The position numbers were made by a program, and so were the translations under genes. Source: Thermoguttaceae bacterium (GTDB lineage Bacteria; Planctomycetota; Planctomycetia; Pirellulales; Thermoguttaceae). From it: 64,000 nt of DNA. The DNA is taken from positions 1 to 64,000 of the forward strand of contig JAGBAA010000086.1 of assembly GCA_017939795.1 (NCBI GenBank), written 5' to 3'. The notes beneath the pieces are model-generated. The model was not told the DNA's origin and ran no database searches. It worked only from the letters and a program-made list of their open reading frames with translations. Shown here one piece after another: positions 1-8,689 of this stretch; the stretch's first letter is position 1; each line of letters begins with the position of its first letter.

Positions 1-1929
1 AATGCACATCACGCTGTCGGGGATCGTCACGGACGTGAGGCTGGAGCAGCTGGAGAACGCTTCATCTCCAATGCACATCACGCTGTCGGGGATCGTCACG
101 GACGTGAGGCTCTTGCAATAGTAGAACGCGAAATTTCCAATGTTCGTCACGCTGTCGGGGATGGTGTATTCGGTGAGGCTTTTGCCTGCCGGGACCTGAA
201 TGAGCGTTTTGCCGTCGGCGGTGAACAGGATCCCGTCCTCGCTCTTGAAATGCGTATTGCCCGCGGAGACTTGGATCTCGGTCAGGTTGTCACAGTTGGA
301 GAACGTGGAATCTCCGATGCTCGTCACGCTTTTGGGGATCGTCACGGACGTGAGGTGCCGGCAGTAGGAGAACGCGTGATCTCCAATGTTCGTTACGCTG
401 TCGGAGATCGTCACGGACGTGAGACTATCGCACTCGGAGAACGCGTGATCTCCAATGTTCGTTACGCTGTCGGGAATCGTCACGGAGGCGAGGCTGGAAC
501 ACATAATGAACGTTCTTTCTCCAATGCTCGTCACGTTTTTGGGGATCGTCACGGACGTGAGGCTGGAGCAGTAGGAGAACGCTCTTTCTCCAATGTTCGT
601 TACGCTTTGGGAGATCGTCACGGACGTAAGGCTGGAACAGTCGGAGAACGCCTCATCTCCAATGCACGTCACACTGTTAGGGATGGTATATTCAGTGTGG
701 TCCTTACCTGCCGGGACCTGAATGAGTGTTTTGCCGTCGGCGGTGAACAGGATCCCGTCCACGCTCTTGAAATGCGTATTGCCCGCAGAAACTTGGATCT
801 CAGTCAGTTTGTCGCAGTATGTAAATGCGCCGCTTCCAATGCTTGTGACGCTGTCGGGGATCGTCACGGACTCGAGGCTCCAGCAGTTTTCGAACGCGTG
901 TTTTCCAATGCTGGTCACGCTGTCGGGAATCGTTACGGACTCGAGGCTGTCGCAGGAGGAGAATGCTTTTTCTCCAATATTCGTCACGCTTTTGGGGATC
1001 GTCACGGACTTGAGGCTGGAGCAGTAGGAGAACGCTCTTTCTCCAATGTTCGTTACGCTTTGGGAGATCGTCACGGACGTAAGGCTGGAACAGTCGGAGA
1101 ACGCCTCATCTCCAATGCACGTCACGCTATCGGGGATGGTGTATTCGGTGAGGCCTTTGCCTGCCGGGACCTGAATGAGCGTTTTTCCATCGGCGGTGAA
1201 CAGGATGCCGTCCACGCTCTTGAAATGCGTATTGCCCGCAGAGACATGGATCTCGAACAGGTTCCAGCACCCGGCAAATGGACGGCTGCCAATGCACGTC
1301 ACGCTGTCGGGGATCGTCACGGACGTGAGGCTGCTGCACCAGTAGAATGCGAAATCTCCAATGCACGTCACATTGTTGGAAATCGTCACGGACCTGAGGT
1401 GGAAACAGTCATCAAACGCGGAAATTCCAATACTTGTGACGCTGTCGGGGATCGTCACGGATGTGAGGCTCTTGCAGCCGGCAAACGCGTTGTCTTCAAT
1501 GCTCGTTATGCTGTTGGGGATCGTCACGGACTCGAGGCTCCAGCAGCCGATGAACGCGGAATTTCCAATACTGGTCACGCTGTCAGGGATGGTGTATTCG
1601 GTGAGTTCCTTGCCTGCCGGGACTTTAATGAGCGTTTTGCCGTCGACGGTAAACAGGATGCCGTCCACGTTCTTAAAATGTGTATTGCCCGCGGAAACAT
1701 GGATCTCGGTCAGTTTTCTGCACCAGGCAAAAGAACTGCCGTCAATGCTCGTCACGCTGTCGGGAATCGTCACGGATGTGAGGTTCTCGCTGTCGGTGAA
1801 TGCGGAATCTCCAATGCTGGTGACGGGGAGTCCGTCGATGGTCGATGGAATGGTGACGTCGGATCGGCAGCCGATGTATTTGGTGATCTCAATGTGGTCG
1901 TTGTGTCTGGTGTATTGGAAGTCTGTCAT
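1..1929 (-). CDS. BspA-type leucine-rich-repeat (LRR_5) protein, 3' end outside window
   Basis: The minus strand is open for 643 codons from an ATG at 1929 to the window edge, so the C-terminus is missing. An AGAAAGG ribosome-binding site lies about 8 nt upstream. The N-terminus begins MTDFQYTRHNDHIEITKYIG and leads to IPSTIDGLPVTSIGDSAF, then 23-residue repeats of the form (C)SSLTSVTIPDSVTSIGDxAF, which is the Treponema pallidum/BspA LRR_5 pattern. Four 'island' segments of the type HFKSEDGILFTADGKTLIQVPAGK interrupt the LRRs. BspA-like proteins usually bind host or matrix proteins or other cells, but this copy shows no signal peptide and no upstream in-frame Met that would supply one, so surface location is uncertain. 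The URO-D-like gene upstream ends in its own terminator, so this is probably a separate transcription unit. Confidence 0.88.
   Translation of the reverse strand, partial: MTDFQYTRHNDHIEITKYIGCRSDVTIPSTIDGLPVTSIGDSAFTDSENLTSVTIPDSVTSIDGSSFAWCRKLTEIHVSAGNTHFKNVDGILFTVDGKTLIKVPAGKELTEYTIPDSVTSIGNSAFIGCWSLESVTIPNSITSIEDNAFAGCKSLTSVTIPDSVTSIGISAFDDCFHLRSVTISNNVTCIGDFAFYWCSSLTSVTIPDSVTCIGSRPFAGCWNLFEIHVSAGNTHFKSVDGILFTADGKTLIQVPAGKGLTEYTIPDSVTCIGDEAFSDCSSLTSVTISQSVTNIGERAFSYCSSLKSVTIPKSVTNIGEKAFSSCDSLESVTIPDSVTSIGKHAFENCWSLESVTIPDSVTSIGSGAFTYCDKLTEIQVSAGNTHFKSVDGILFTADGKTLIQVPAGKDHTEYTIPNSVTCIGDEAFSDCSSLTSVTISQSVTNIGERAFSYCSSLTSVTIPKNVTSIGERTFIMCSSLASVTIPDSVTNIGDHAFSECDSLTSVTISDSVTNIGDHAFSYCRHLTSVTIPKSVTSIGDSTFSNCDNLTEIQVSAGNTHFKSEDGILFTADGKTLIQVPAGKSLTEYTIPDSVTNIGNFAFYYCKSLTSVTIPDSVMCIGDEAFSSCSSLTSVTIPDSVMCI
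1..1929 (-). repeat. 69-nt LRR repeats nested in 453-nt super-repeats
   Basis: The unit is 69 nt (23 residues). The island marker CCTGCCGGGA on the plus strand occurs at 185, 707, 1160 and 1613, spacings of 522, 453 and 453 nt. The 522 spacing is exactly one 69-nt unit longer than 453, which suggests block duplication followed by gain or loss of a single LRR. Confidence 0.9.
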
Positions 1930-1991
1930 GATGCGGCCTTTCTGTATGTGAAAAATGTCTAAATTTGAGAAAATTTTCGCTGGAATTTGAA

Positions 1992-2026
1992 AAAACGGGC
2001 AAAAACGCTCTGTTTCTGCCCGTTTT
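1992..2026 (-). terminator. Terminator of the URO-D-like gene
   Basis: AAAACGGGCA (1992-2001) pairs with TGCCCGTTTT (2017-2026) around a 15-nt loop, 22 nt past the stop codon of the minus-strand gene; the T-rich arm follows the GC stem on the minus strand. Confidence 0.75.
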
Positions 2027-2047
2027 CATGATGGTTTCAGGTCCGGC

Positions 2048-3067
2048 TCAAAAATCCGGCTGCGGCATCCTGCGCCGCCAGTTGAGCATCGCACAGGCGA
2101 TATTGCGCATCGTGACCTGCGGAGAGATCTGGCACTCTGCGATGATCTTCTGCTCGCTGAATGCGGTACGCCAGGCCAGGATCTTTGCGGAGATCTCCTC
2201 TTCCGTATTGTTTTCAATGAAGGACGGTTTCAGGATCGGCTGGAACGCAATGCGCTGGCCGTATCGCTGGACGAGTGTCTCGGCATCCATCATTTCCGCG
2301 TCGAATCGGATCACATCCACACCGGCATAGATCAGACCGGGGATCAGTTCTTCAAAATTTCCAGTTCCGGTAAAGTAGACGAATTTGTCTGCGTTACGGA
2401 TCTTCTGGCAGAATTCGTGCAGCATCGGCACAAAGATCTCGTTCCAGCGGGCCGTGGAAATACGGATCCCGTGTTCGTCTGCGAGATCATCTTCCAGACC
2501 GATGCCGTCAACTCCCGTTCTGCACCAGGCGTCGACCTGACGGAAATAGTATTCAAAGAAACGCTGCATGATCTCTTTCAGTGCACGCGGTTTGCGCTGG
2601 ATGAGATTCTGAGCACTTTCCAGTCCGCCGAGCGCACAGAGTCTGCGAAACGGATGGATCCGCGTCTGCGCCAGCACAAAATGGGACGTGCCGTCGCACT
2701 GAATATCGGCAAATTCGCGCATATCGTCCGTAACGGGAGATTTGGGAAAACGGATCCCTTCCAGCTCCAGAATGTCATCGTACCGCGGTGTTTCAGAAAA
2801 CGACCATGTGCCGTCTGTGTTTTTGTCCCACAGGCAGCCCCATTCGTCCTTTACCTGTTTGGAAGCGGCTGCAGAAGCATCGGCTTCAAGGCAGGCGGTC
2901 GGAATACTGAAATCCAGCATTTCCAGATCATTCTGGAAACGGGAACGAAGCTGCGTGCAAAATTCCGAGCGCTCCCGCTCCAGTGCCTGCGGAATTCGCA
3001 AAAGCATGGGAACTGGTGCGGTAAGCTGATTGCATAAGGTATTGATTACTCGGTCTCTGGAAGTCAT
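2048..3067 (-). CDS. Uroporphyrinogen decarboxylase (URO-D) superfamily protein, probable methyltransferase
   Basis: A 339-residue protein starting MTSRDRVINTL, the usual opening (MTSRERV...) of URO-D/MtaA-type proteins; the frame extends upstream only through a GTG at 3184 with an unrelated N-terminus, so the ATG at 3067 is preferred. GIGLEDDLADEHGIRIS, YFTGTGNFEELIPGLIYAGVDVIRFD and the C-terminal ISPQVTMRNI region match the TIM-barrel family that includes HemE and corrinoid or coenzyme M methyltransferases. It lacks the strict HemE N-terminal signature (RQAGRYLPEY), so true heme biosynthesis is unlikely; many paralogues of this kind occur in Planctomycetota and gut bacteria with unknown methyl donors. 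No corrinoid protein gene is adjacent. Function beyond family is not determinable here. Confidence 0.8.
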   Translation of the reverse strand: MTSRDRVINTLCNQLTAPVPMLLRIPQALERERSEFCTQLRSRFQNDLEMLDFSIPTACLEADASAAASKQVKDEWGCLWDKNTDGTWSFSETPRYDDILELEGIRFPKSPVTDDMREFADIQCDGTSHFVLAQTRIHPFRRLCALGGLESAQNLIQRKPRALKEIMQRFFEYYFRQVDAWCRTGVDGIGLEDDLADEHGIRISTARWNEIFVPMLHEFCQKIRNADKFVYFTGTGNFEELIPGLIYAGVDVIRFDAEMMDAETLVQRYGQRIAFQPILKPSFIENNTEEEISAKILAWRTAFSEQKIIAECQISPQVTMRNIACAMLNWRRRMPQPDF

Positions 3068-3344
3068 AGGGTTGACGGGGGTTCTGGTTTTTATTGGGGT
3101 GACTTGCAGTCTGCCGAAAGTTCCGTCATAAAATGTTTCACGAATTTCGCAGATGAGCCTTGGGCAAAATCGGAAACGGGACACGGAAATATCAGGTCTG
3201 CCGTCTGACTAAAAAATCTAAAACATTCTTCAATCTGCATATTATGGAAATCTCGCAAAAAAATGCAAGAGCATTTCCCTAAAAATATGGCAAAATTTTT
3301 ACTTATTTTGTGAAAATTTAACGATAATGAAAAATGTTTGAATC

Positions 3345-4667
3345 CTAGCTGTACAGTTCACGGCTCAAAACTGCCGCAGCCAGGGCCACCGCCGCGATTT
3401 GGAACCATGCTCCGACCGCCGGCGGAAAACCATAGTGGACGATCAGTGAGTTGCCGATCACTCCCATGGCATAGTAAAACAGGAGGGCGAAGCACTGATA
3501 TAATCCGATCAGCAGTTTGTGAGGAATACGGCTGGAAAGGATGATCGGAAGTATGCAAAAAATGAATGCGCATTCCCGCACGGGTCTCAGGATCCGAAAA
3601 TGAAACTCGGTGTACAGCGCGCTCTGGGGTTTGACCTGTGCCGAAACGCTCAGTTCCCGGATGATCGTCATCAGAGACATCGGCATGTTTTTTTTCTTCA
3701 GGTCCACAAGATTTCTCGGCGGGATCGTTGAGATGATGAAGATCTCACCTTTTGCCAGCCAGTACAGCTCATTCTCTGTGTAGAAAATCGGCATTTTTCG
3801 TGTCTTGTCCGGAAATTTCAGCTCGAATTGATACTGAAGAGCATTGGGAAGCCAGGTTTTCGACTTCAGCTCCCGGATATTTCGCAGAATATACCCTGCA
3901 GGAAAGTTTTCCGGGGCAAGATGTTCCCGGGATCCTGTCTGCACGGCAGCTCCGGACGCAGTATCGATTTCCGTTTCGGACTCGGATCCTGGGATGGTTT
4001 TCCAAGCCGGTTTCCACTGTACTTTGCCGGCTTCCAGAACATCCGGAAGAGAGCGGGTCAGTTCACTGGTGAGAATGAACCTTCCGTTTTCGAACGTTCC
4101 GTTCTCAAGATCCACATTATTTCCGTAAAAGTTGATGGTCGTGATGTCATCATATTGGGGAATATTTTTCTTGACCCGGGTGTCGCTGATCTCCGTGAAT
4201 TTTCTGGAATCGGCACCCGGCCAGTTTTGGCAGTTGGCGTAGAATACTTCTTCCGCGAGGCACAGGCAGAGTGTGACGGTGATCGAAATGATAAAAAACG
4301 GTCTGGCGACCCTGTGGCGGGGAAGTCCGCCGGCAAGCAGCGGAAAGATGGGCGAGATCCTGTTGGATTCGGCCATGAGATTTTTGTCCATTACACAGAA
4401 TACGCCCATGAGCGTGGCGGTCGTGATGAGGTACTGTAATTCAAGCAGGTACTGCGTGACGATGACTATGTGGTACTGAAAGTAGATCTTCAGAGCTTCG
4501 AGCAGATCATGCTCTCCTCCCCCGAAAAGCTGTTTCACATCTTCCTGCTGCTGGGTAAGATTCCCGATGATCGAGACAAGAAGCAGAAACAGATGCACTG
4601 CGATCGCTGTGTTCAGGTAGATTTTCATGAAATGAAGATCAATTCTTTTAATGAATGGAATTTTCAT
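3345..4667 (-). CDS. LptF/LptG (YjgP/YjgQ)-family permease
   Basis: About 440 residues. An N-terminal membrane segment (IYLNTAIAVHLFLLLVSII) is followed by two further hydrophobic segments near residues 75-145, a soluble middle region (about 150-340, the position of the jellyroll domain in LptF/G), and a C-terminal cluster of helices containing FIFCILPIILSSRIPHK, which matches the family's LALPLGLSSRR-type segment. LptF and LptG form the inner-membrane part of the LptB2FG transporter that extracts LPS. I chose the ATG at 4667 (MKIPFIKRIDLHF); a GTG at 4745 would add 26 residues. No ideal Shine-Dalgarno is present for either. The gene is divergent from waaA, consistent with an LPS role. Only one permease is visible and no lptB is adjacent. 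Confidence 0.72.
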   Translation of the reverse strand: MKIPFIKRIDLHFMKIYLNTAIAVHLFLLLVSIIGNLTQQQEDVKQLFGGGEHDLLEALKIYFQYHIVIVTQYLLELQYLITTATLMGVFCVMDKNLMAESNRISPIFPLLAGGLPRHRVARPFFIISITVTLCLCLAEEVFYANCQNWPGADSRKFTEISDTRVKKNIPQYDDITTINFYGNNVDLENGTFENGRFILTSELTRSLPDVLEAGKVQWKPAWKTIPGSESETEIDTASGAAVQTGSREHLAPENFPAGYILRNIRELKSKTWLPNALQYQFELKFPDKTRKMPIFYTENELYWLAKGEIFIISTIPPRNLVDLKKKNMPMSLMTIIRELSVSAQVKPQSALYTEFHFRILRPVRECAFIFCILPIILSSRIPHKLLIGLYQCFALLFYYAMGVIGNSLIVHYGFPPAVGAWFQIAAVALAAAVLSRELYS

Positions 4668-4996
4668 TTTGAAGCACCGTTTGAAAGTTTGGATCAAGGA
4701 TCGCCTGAATTGCCGCAGGAACCGGACTGCTGTTTCGTTCGGCACGGAAACATGACCTGCTCGGTATGGAAATGCGGACCAGATCAGCTTGGAAATATGA
4801 GGAACTTTTGTCTCTCACTTTGTTCGTTCCCCCCATTCTACACTTTTTTTTAATTTTTGACCAGTGGGATTCCCAAAATTTATTTTTTTTGCTATACTGG
4901 GGGTGTTTTATGTTGAAAATGGACTAAAAACACTGTTTTTCAGGCCGTTTCGGGATGTTTTGAGGAAATTTTACGAAATTTTGTGAAATTTTGACG
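4668..4996. other. Divergent intergenic region between LptF/G-like gene and waaA
   Basis: About 330 bases that may include a short N-terminal extension of the permease (GTG at 4745). The right half is A/T-rich and holds a TATACT box at 4893-4898 preceded by TTTTTTTGC, a plausible extended -10 for waaA about 100 nt upstream of its start. I see no RNA gene. Confidence 0.4.
4893..4898 (+). promoter_or_regulatory. Possible -10 box for waaA
   Basis: TATACT preceded by TTGC. No good -35 at 16-18 nt (TCCCAA). The same TGC-TATACT/TAAAAT arrangement precedes two other genes in the window (10291 and 38554). Confidence 0.4.
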
Positions 4997-6325
4997 ATGT
5001 GCGCTTCGTTTTTTTTCAATTTTTGCTATGTGTTCCTTTTGGTGATCTTTTCCCCGTACCTGATTTTTTCCGCGATTTTTCGGGGAAAGTACCGGGAAGG
5101 ATCTTCGGAAAAGTTTTGGGGACACGTACCGAAATGTGCCTCGCTCTCCGGCACTTCCTCCCGGCGTGTCTGGATCCATGCCGTGAGTGTCGGCGAAGTG
5201 AATCTGGCAGCGTCGATCCTTCGGGAGTTCGAGCGGCGGCATCCGGATTTTGAATTCGTCATTTCTTCCACGTCGCGTACCGGTCTGGAGCTTGCCAGGA
5301 AGAAATTTGCCGGGAAAACAGTCTTTTATGCGCCGTTGGATCTCTCCTGGGCGGTGAAACGGGCGTTTTCCCGTCTTCAGCCGGATTTTCTGGTTCTTGT
5401 GGAACTGGAGATCTGGCCCAACCTTCTTCTGGAAGCTGAGCGTCGCGGAGTACCTGTTTTCGTCATGAACGGCAGACTGGGAGAGAAAAGTTTTCGAAAC
5501 TATCGGCGTGTCCGGCCCATTTTTGCGCGGCTGATGCGGACACTTGCTTTCGTGACGGCGCAGGATGAAGCGGGAGCGGAACGTTTTCGGCTCCTCGGCG
5601 TGCCGGAAGACCGGGTCGTGAACGTCGGATCCATCAAATACGACGGTGTACAGTCGGACCGCGGAAATGAAAAAACCCGGAAACTCGCGGCACTTTGGGA
5701 TATTCGGGATCCTGACCGGATCTTTCTTGCGGGAAGTACGCAGGACCCGGAGGAAGCGATGGCCTTGGAGGTTTTTCGGCGTCTGAAACCCACACATCCG
5801 GAACTCCGTCTCATTCTTGTTCCGCGCCATGCCGAAAGATTCGGCGAGGTCGGAAAAATGCTGGAAAAGGAAGGCGCAGATTTTCAGCGGCGTTCGGAAT
5901 TGCCGGAAGTTTCTGAAGTTTCCAATGAAAGCCGGAATGAAAAACCGAGGAAAGATATTCTTCTGGTCGATACGATCGGTGAGCTTGGCGGATGGTGGGG
6001 GACTTCGTTTGCCGGATTCGTCGGCGGGAGTATGGGATCGCGCGGCGGGCAGAATATGCTCGAGCCGGCAGCGTTCGGCACTGCCGTTTCGTTTGGCCCA
6101 AATACGTGGAATTTCCGCGATATCGTGAACGCACTGCTTGCATCTTCCGCGGCCGTCGTTGTGCACGATACGGACGAAATGACCGATTTTGTGCGCAAAA
6201 CGCTGGAAGACGCAGACTTCGCGCAAACGCTTGGCCGAAACGCTGCCGCACTGGTTGCTTCCCAACAGGGGGCACTGAAAAAAACGCTTGATTTTTTTGA
6301 TGCCGGGATCGAGGCCCGTTTCTAA
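4997..6325 (+). CDS. waaA: 3-deoxy-D-manno-octulosonic acid (Kdo) transferase
   Basis: A 442-residue glycosyltransferase (GT30) that transfers Kdo from CMP-Kdo to lipid IVA at the inner membrane. An N-terminal membrane anchor (FFFNFCYVFLLVIFSPYLIF) precedes the family hallmarks: VWIHAVSVGEVNLAASIL, the catalytic-region VELEIWPNLL, PVFVMNGRLGEKSFRNY, NVGSIKYDG, LAGSTQDPEE and the C-terminal GGSMGSRGGQNMLEPAAFG. The length is typical. The ATG at 4997 is used; a TTG six bases earlier is also in frame, and neither has a strong ribosome-binding site. With lpxI and the LptF/G-like gene it indicates that this organism makes Kdo-lipid A. Confidence 0.95.
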   Translation: MCASFFFNFCYVFLLVIFSPYLIFSAIFRGKYREGSSEKFWGHVPKCASLSGTSSRRVWIHAVSVGEVNLAASILREFERRHPDFEFVISSTSRTGLELARKKFAGKTVFYAPLDLSWAVKRAFSRLQPDFLVLVELEIWPNLLLEAERRGVPVFVMNGRLGEKSFRNYRRVRPIFARLMRTLAFVTAQDEAGAERFRLLGVPEDRVVNVGSIKYDGVQSDRGNEKTRKLAALWDIRDPDRIFLAGSTQDPEEAMALEVFRRLKPTHPELRLILVPRHAERFGEVGKMLEKEGADFQRRSELPEVSEVSNESRNEKPRKDILLVDTIGELGGWWGTSFAGFVGGSMGSRGGQNMLEPAAFGTAVSFGPNTWNFRDIVNALLASSAAVVVHDTDEMTDFVRKTLEDADFAQTLGRNAAALVASQQGALKKTLDFFDAGIEARF

Positions 6326-6450
6326 ACCGGAAAGCCAGACGAACCGGTCTGAGTTTGCTGATATTTTGAGGCAGATCGTCCTTTTGGTTTCCTTTTTATT
6401 TTTTTTGATCAAAAAAAGCAGATTTTTTAAAATTTTTTCCCGAAATCGAA

Positions 6451-6464
6451 AACGCTTGAGCGTT
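6451..6464. promoter_or_regulatory. Short perfect dyad upstream of kinase gene
   Basis: AACGCT-TG-AGCGTT, 25 nt before the kinase start codon and just ahead of its AAAGGAG ribosome-binding site. It could be an operator half-site pair or chance. Confidence 0.25.
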
Positions 6465-6488
6465 CTATAGGATGAAAGGAGAATTTTT

Positions 6489-8090
6489 ATGAGATCATGC
6501 TACGAGGAATCCCTGCTGCGGTCTTTCATTCAATGCGAACTGGATGAAGACGAATGTGCGCAGATCGAAGCGCACATCAGTGAGTGCACGAAGTGCCGTG
6601 AACTTCTTGAACGTCTGGAATGTGAGGCGGAACCGATGTTTCGGATCGCCAATAGTGCGGACCTTGAGGATAGTATGCCGGCAGGATTTTCCCAATTTTG
6701 GGACGAATTCTCCCGGTATGCCGAATCAGAAGAACAGCTGGAGCTGCCGCAGTCGATCGGTCTGTACGAGCTGCAGTCGGTGCTTGGAAAAGGGGGAATG
6801 GGGATCGTCTATCAGGCGGAGCACAAGATGCTTCACCGAAAAGTTGCCGTGAAATTTATCCGCCACAAGAAAATTATTTCGCCGGAAATTACGGAACGTT
6901 TTCATCAGGAGATCATCTCGGCCGGCAGACTTTTCCATCCGAATGTCGTCACGACGATGGACGCGGGAAATTTCAATGGGAAACCGTATCTTGTGATGGA
7001 ACTGCTTGAAGGAGAGAATCTTGCGCAGCGTATTCAGCGAGACGGGCCGCTCCCCATGACGGAAGCCGTCAGTATCCTCCTTCAGGCGTGCCGCGGGATC
7101 CAGCATGCGCATAGTTTCGGATTGCTTCACTGCGACGTAAAACCCTCCAATCTCTGGCTTCAGCCGGATGGAAACGTGAAAGTGCTGGATCTCGGCATGA
7201 CGCAGCTGCGCTCGGCACTGAATGATTCCGTACACTATGGCGGGACGCCGCATTTCATGTCGACGGAACAGAGAAAGCAGCTTCCGATCGATGAACGGAC
7301 CGATATTTATTCGCTCGGCTGTACGCTTTACTTTATGCTCACGGGGAAGCTGCCGAAAGAGGATGGGACTGACCGGCTGGATGTCTCACAGTTCGGGATC
7401 CGGATCCCGCGTTCTCTTCAGAAGGTCATTCAGAAAATGGCGCATCCTGAAAAAGAGCAGCGTTTCAAATTCATTTCGGACGTCAAAAAAGCACTTTTGC
7501 CGTTTTCTACGGAACACAGCACAAAACTTCTCATTTCGACGGCGTACATTTCCATGCTTCTGTCGCTTTTGATCCTGCCTCCTTTTTTCGGCATCATCGC
7601 TTTTGTGCTGGGGTTTGTCAACAAGAAAAAGGGAAGCACTTTCCACGGAAAAATGCAGATCTGGATGGCTCCGGTCTGCATGGGGGTCGGCATGGCCGTG
7701 GGGATGGCGGTTTGGCACACGACGCTCATGGAAGAGTATCTGCTCGAGGAATTTGAGCGGATCGAAAACCGTCGAAAAGCCCCGCAGGCTGGCCCGGCTG
7801 TTCCTGAGACCTTTCTTGTTCCCCCTCTGCTTTTGGAAAATACGGAAATGGAGAATGGATCGGACGCCGGAGCGAGTCAGGAAACCGGAACGAGTCAGGA
7901 AACCGGAGCGAGTCAGGAATCCGGAGCGAGTCAGGAAACCGGAGCGAATCAGGAAACCGGAGCGAATCAGGAAACCGGAGCGAATCAGGAAACCGGAGCG
8001 AATCAGGAAACCGGAGCGAGTCAGGAAACCGGAGCGAGTCAGGAAACCGGAAGAGATCCGGTGCCGTGCCCTGAAAACACGGCACCGTGA
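6489..8090 (+). CDS. Membrane-anchored Ser/Thr protein kinase with N-terminal zinc-finger (anti-sigma-like) domain
   Basis: 533 residues with AAAGGAG before the ATG. Residues 20-40 hold a His29-x3-Cys33-x2-Cys36 motif as in zf-HC2/anti-sigma zinc-binding domains. The kinase domain (about 91-340) has [10 protein letters not shown] (P-loop, from 99), the lysine of VAVKF (122), HCDVKPSN (catalytic Asp216; the Arg of HRD is Cys, so a non-RD kinase) and DLG at 234-236 in place of DFG. Two hydrophobic helices follow (about 345-380 and 395-415), then a C-terminal tail of ten hexapeptides ([12 protein letters not shown]). Planctomycete genomes carry many PknB-like kinases, some fused to regulator domains. 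The fused zinc domain suggests control of, or by, a sigma factor, but no sigma gene is adjacent. Confidence 0.9.
   Translation: MRSCYEESLLRSFIQCELDEDECAQIEAHISECTKCRELLERLECEAEPMFRIANSADLEDSMPAGFSQFWDEFSRYAESEEQLELPQSIGLYELQSVLGKGGMGIVYQAEHKMLHRKVAVKFIRHKKIISPEITERFHQEIISAGRLFHPNVVTTMDAGNFNGKPYLVMELLEGENLAQRIQRDGPLPMTEAVSILLQACRGIQHAHSFGLLHCDVKPSNLWLQPDGNVKVLDLGMTQLRSALNDSVHYGGTPHFMSTEQRKQLPIDERTDIYSLGCTLYFMLTGKLPKEDGTDRLDVSQFGIRIPRSLQKVIQKMAHPEKEQRFKFISDVKKALLPFSTEHSTKLLISTAYISMLLSLLILPPFFGIIAFVLGFVNKKKGSTFHGKMQIWMAPVCMGVGMAVGMAVWHTTLMEEYLLEEFERIENRRKAPQAGPAVPETFLVPPLLLENTEMENGSDAGASQETGTSQETGASQESGASQETGANQETGANQETGANQETGANQETGASQETGASQETGRDPVPCPENTAP
7869..8048 (+). repeat. Ten 18-nt in-frame tandem repeats (GASQET tail)
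   Basis: Ten hexapeptide units in frame: two [24 protein letters not shown], four GANQET and two GASQET. The low divergence at DNA level suggests recent expansion and length variability between strains. Confidence 0.92.
8059..8087. terminator. Hairpin overlapping the kinase stop codon
   Basis: CGGTGCCGTG (8059-8068) pairs perfectly with CACGGCACCG (8078-8087), loop 9 nt, ending at the TGA. There is no T-run on either side, so it is either a Rho-independent terminator of poor quality or a transcript-end stabiliser between convergent genes. Confidence 0.45.
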
Positions 8091-8096
8091 GCGTCG

Positions 8097-8675
8097 TTAG
8101 AGAATGTCGAACCAGACGCGAATACGGCATTGCGGCGGGATCGGTTCCGGAGTATTTTCCAAAATCGCGGTACTTTCTGATGCTGGAACGACGGCGACTG
8201 CGGAGAGCTGAAAGGCTTTTTCATGTCCGTAGATCACGAAACGGGCTTCTCCGCAGTTCGGGTCCCAGTTCGGAGTGAACGGAAGATGCTGCTCCGTGTC
8301 GATAAAATCTCCGTTTGTCGAGCGGACTTTCTGCCAAAGAAACCGTTCCGGAGGAAAGAGACGCTCCAGTTCCGCGAACGTGCTGGTGAATTCCCCGGAA
8401 ATGTGCTCATCGCGAAAGGAGTGCCTCCACGAGAAATCGTGCCATTCGAGCGTTTCGGGAATTTCCAGGCGGCATCTTTTTTCGAGCATGGTCTTCGTTT
8501 TTTCGGACCACGTGTCGTGATTCAGAAGCATCGGCTTGAGAAAAAAAGTCGGGAGGAACAGAGCCTGCAGCGCAAGATACGCGCAGCAGCCCCAATACAT
8601 GATTCTGGAAAGGAGCGCAAAGAACAGGGAAAGGATCCCCGGTCTGCACGGTTCCGAAAAAAGGTTTTCGCTCAT
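8097..8675 (-). CDS. Hypothetical membrane-anchored protein
   Basis: 192 residues with a hydrophobic segment near residues 14-45 (ILSLFFALLSRIMYWGCCAYLALQALFLPTFFL), then a soluble region with Trp- and Arg-rich stretches and no motif I recognise. AAGGAAA lies before the ATG. It starts 14 nt after the stop of the FucP-like permease, so the two are almost certainly co-transcribed; whether it works with that transporter is unknown. Confidence 0.65.
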   Translation of the reverse strand: MSENLFSEPCRPGILSLFFALLSRIMYWGCCAYLALQALFLPTFFLKPMLLNHDTWSEKTKTMLEKRCRLEIPETLEWHDFSWRHSFRDEHISGEFTSTFAELERLFPPERFLWQKVRSTNGDFIDTEQHLPFTPNWDPNCGEARFVIYGHEKAFQLSAVAVVPASESTAILENTPEPIPPQCRIRVWFDIL

Positions 8676-8689
8676 GGCGTTTCCTTACT

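Noticed and set aside
250-1962. Long plus-strand open frame over the LRR gene
   Set aside because: It is the codon-aligned antisense of the minus-strand LRR_5 repeats; its repeating sequence (GDRHGREA) is the complement of TSVTIPDS and has no independent support.
4940-6412. Minus-strand 490-codon frame over waaA
   Set aside because: Lies antisense to an unmistakable Kdo transferase and has Arg/Pro/His-rich shadow composition.
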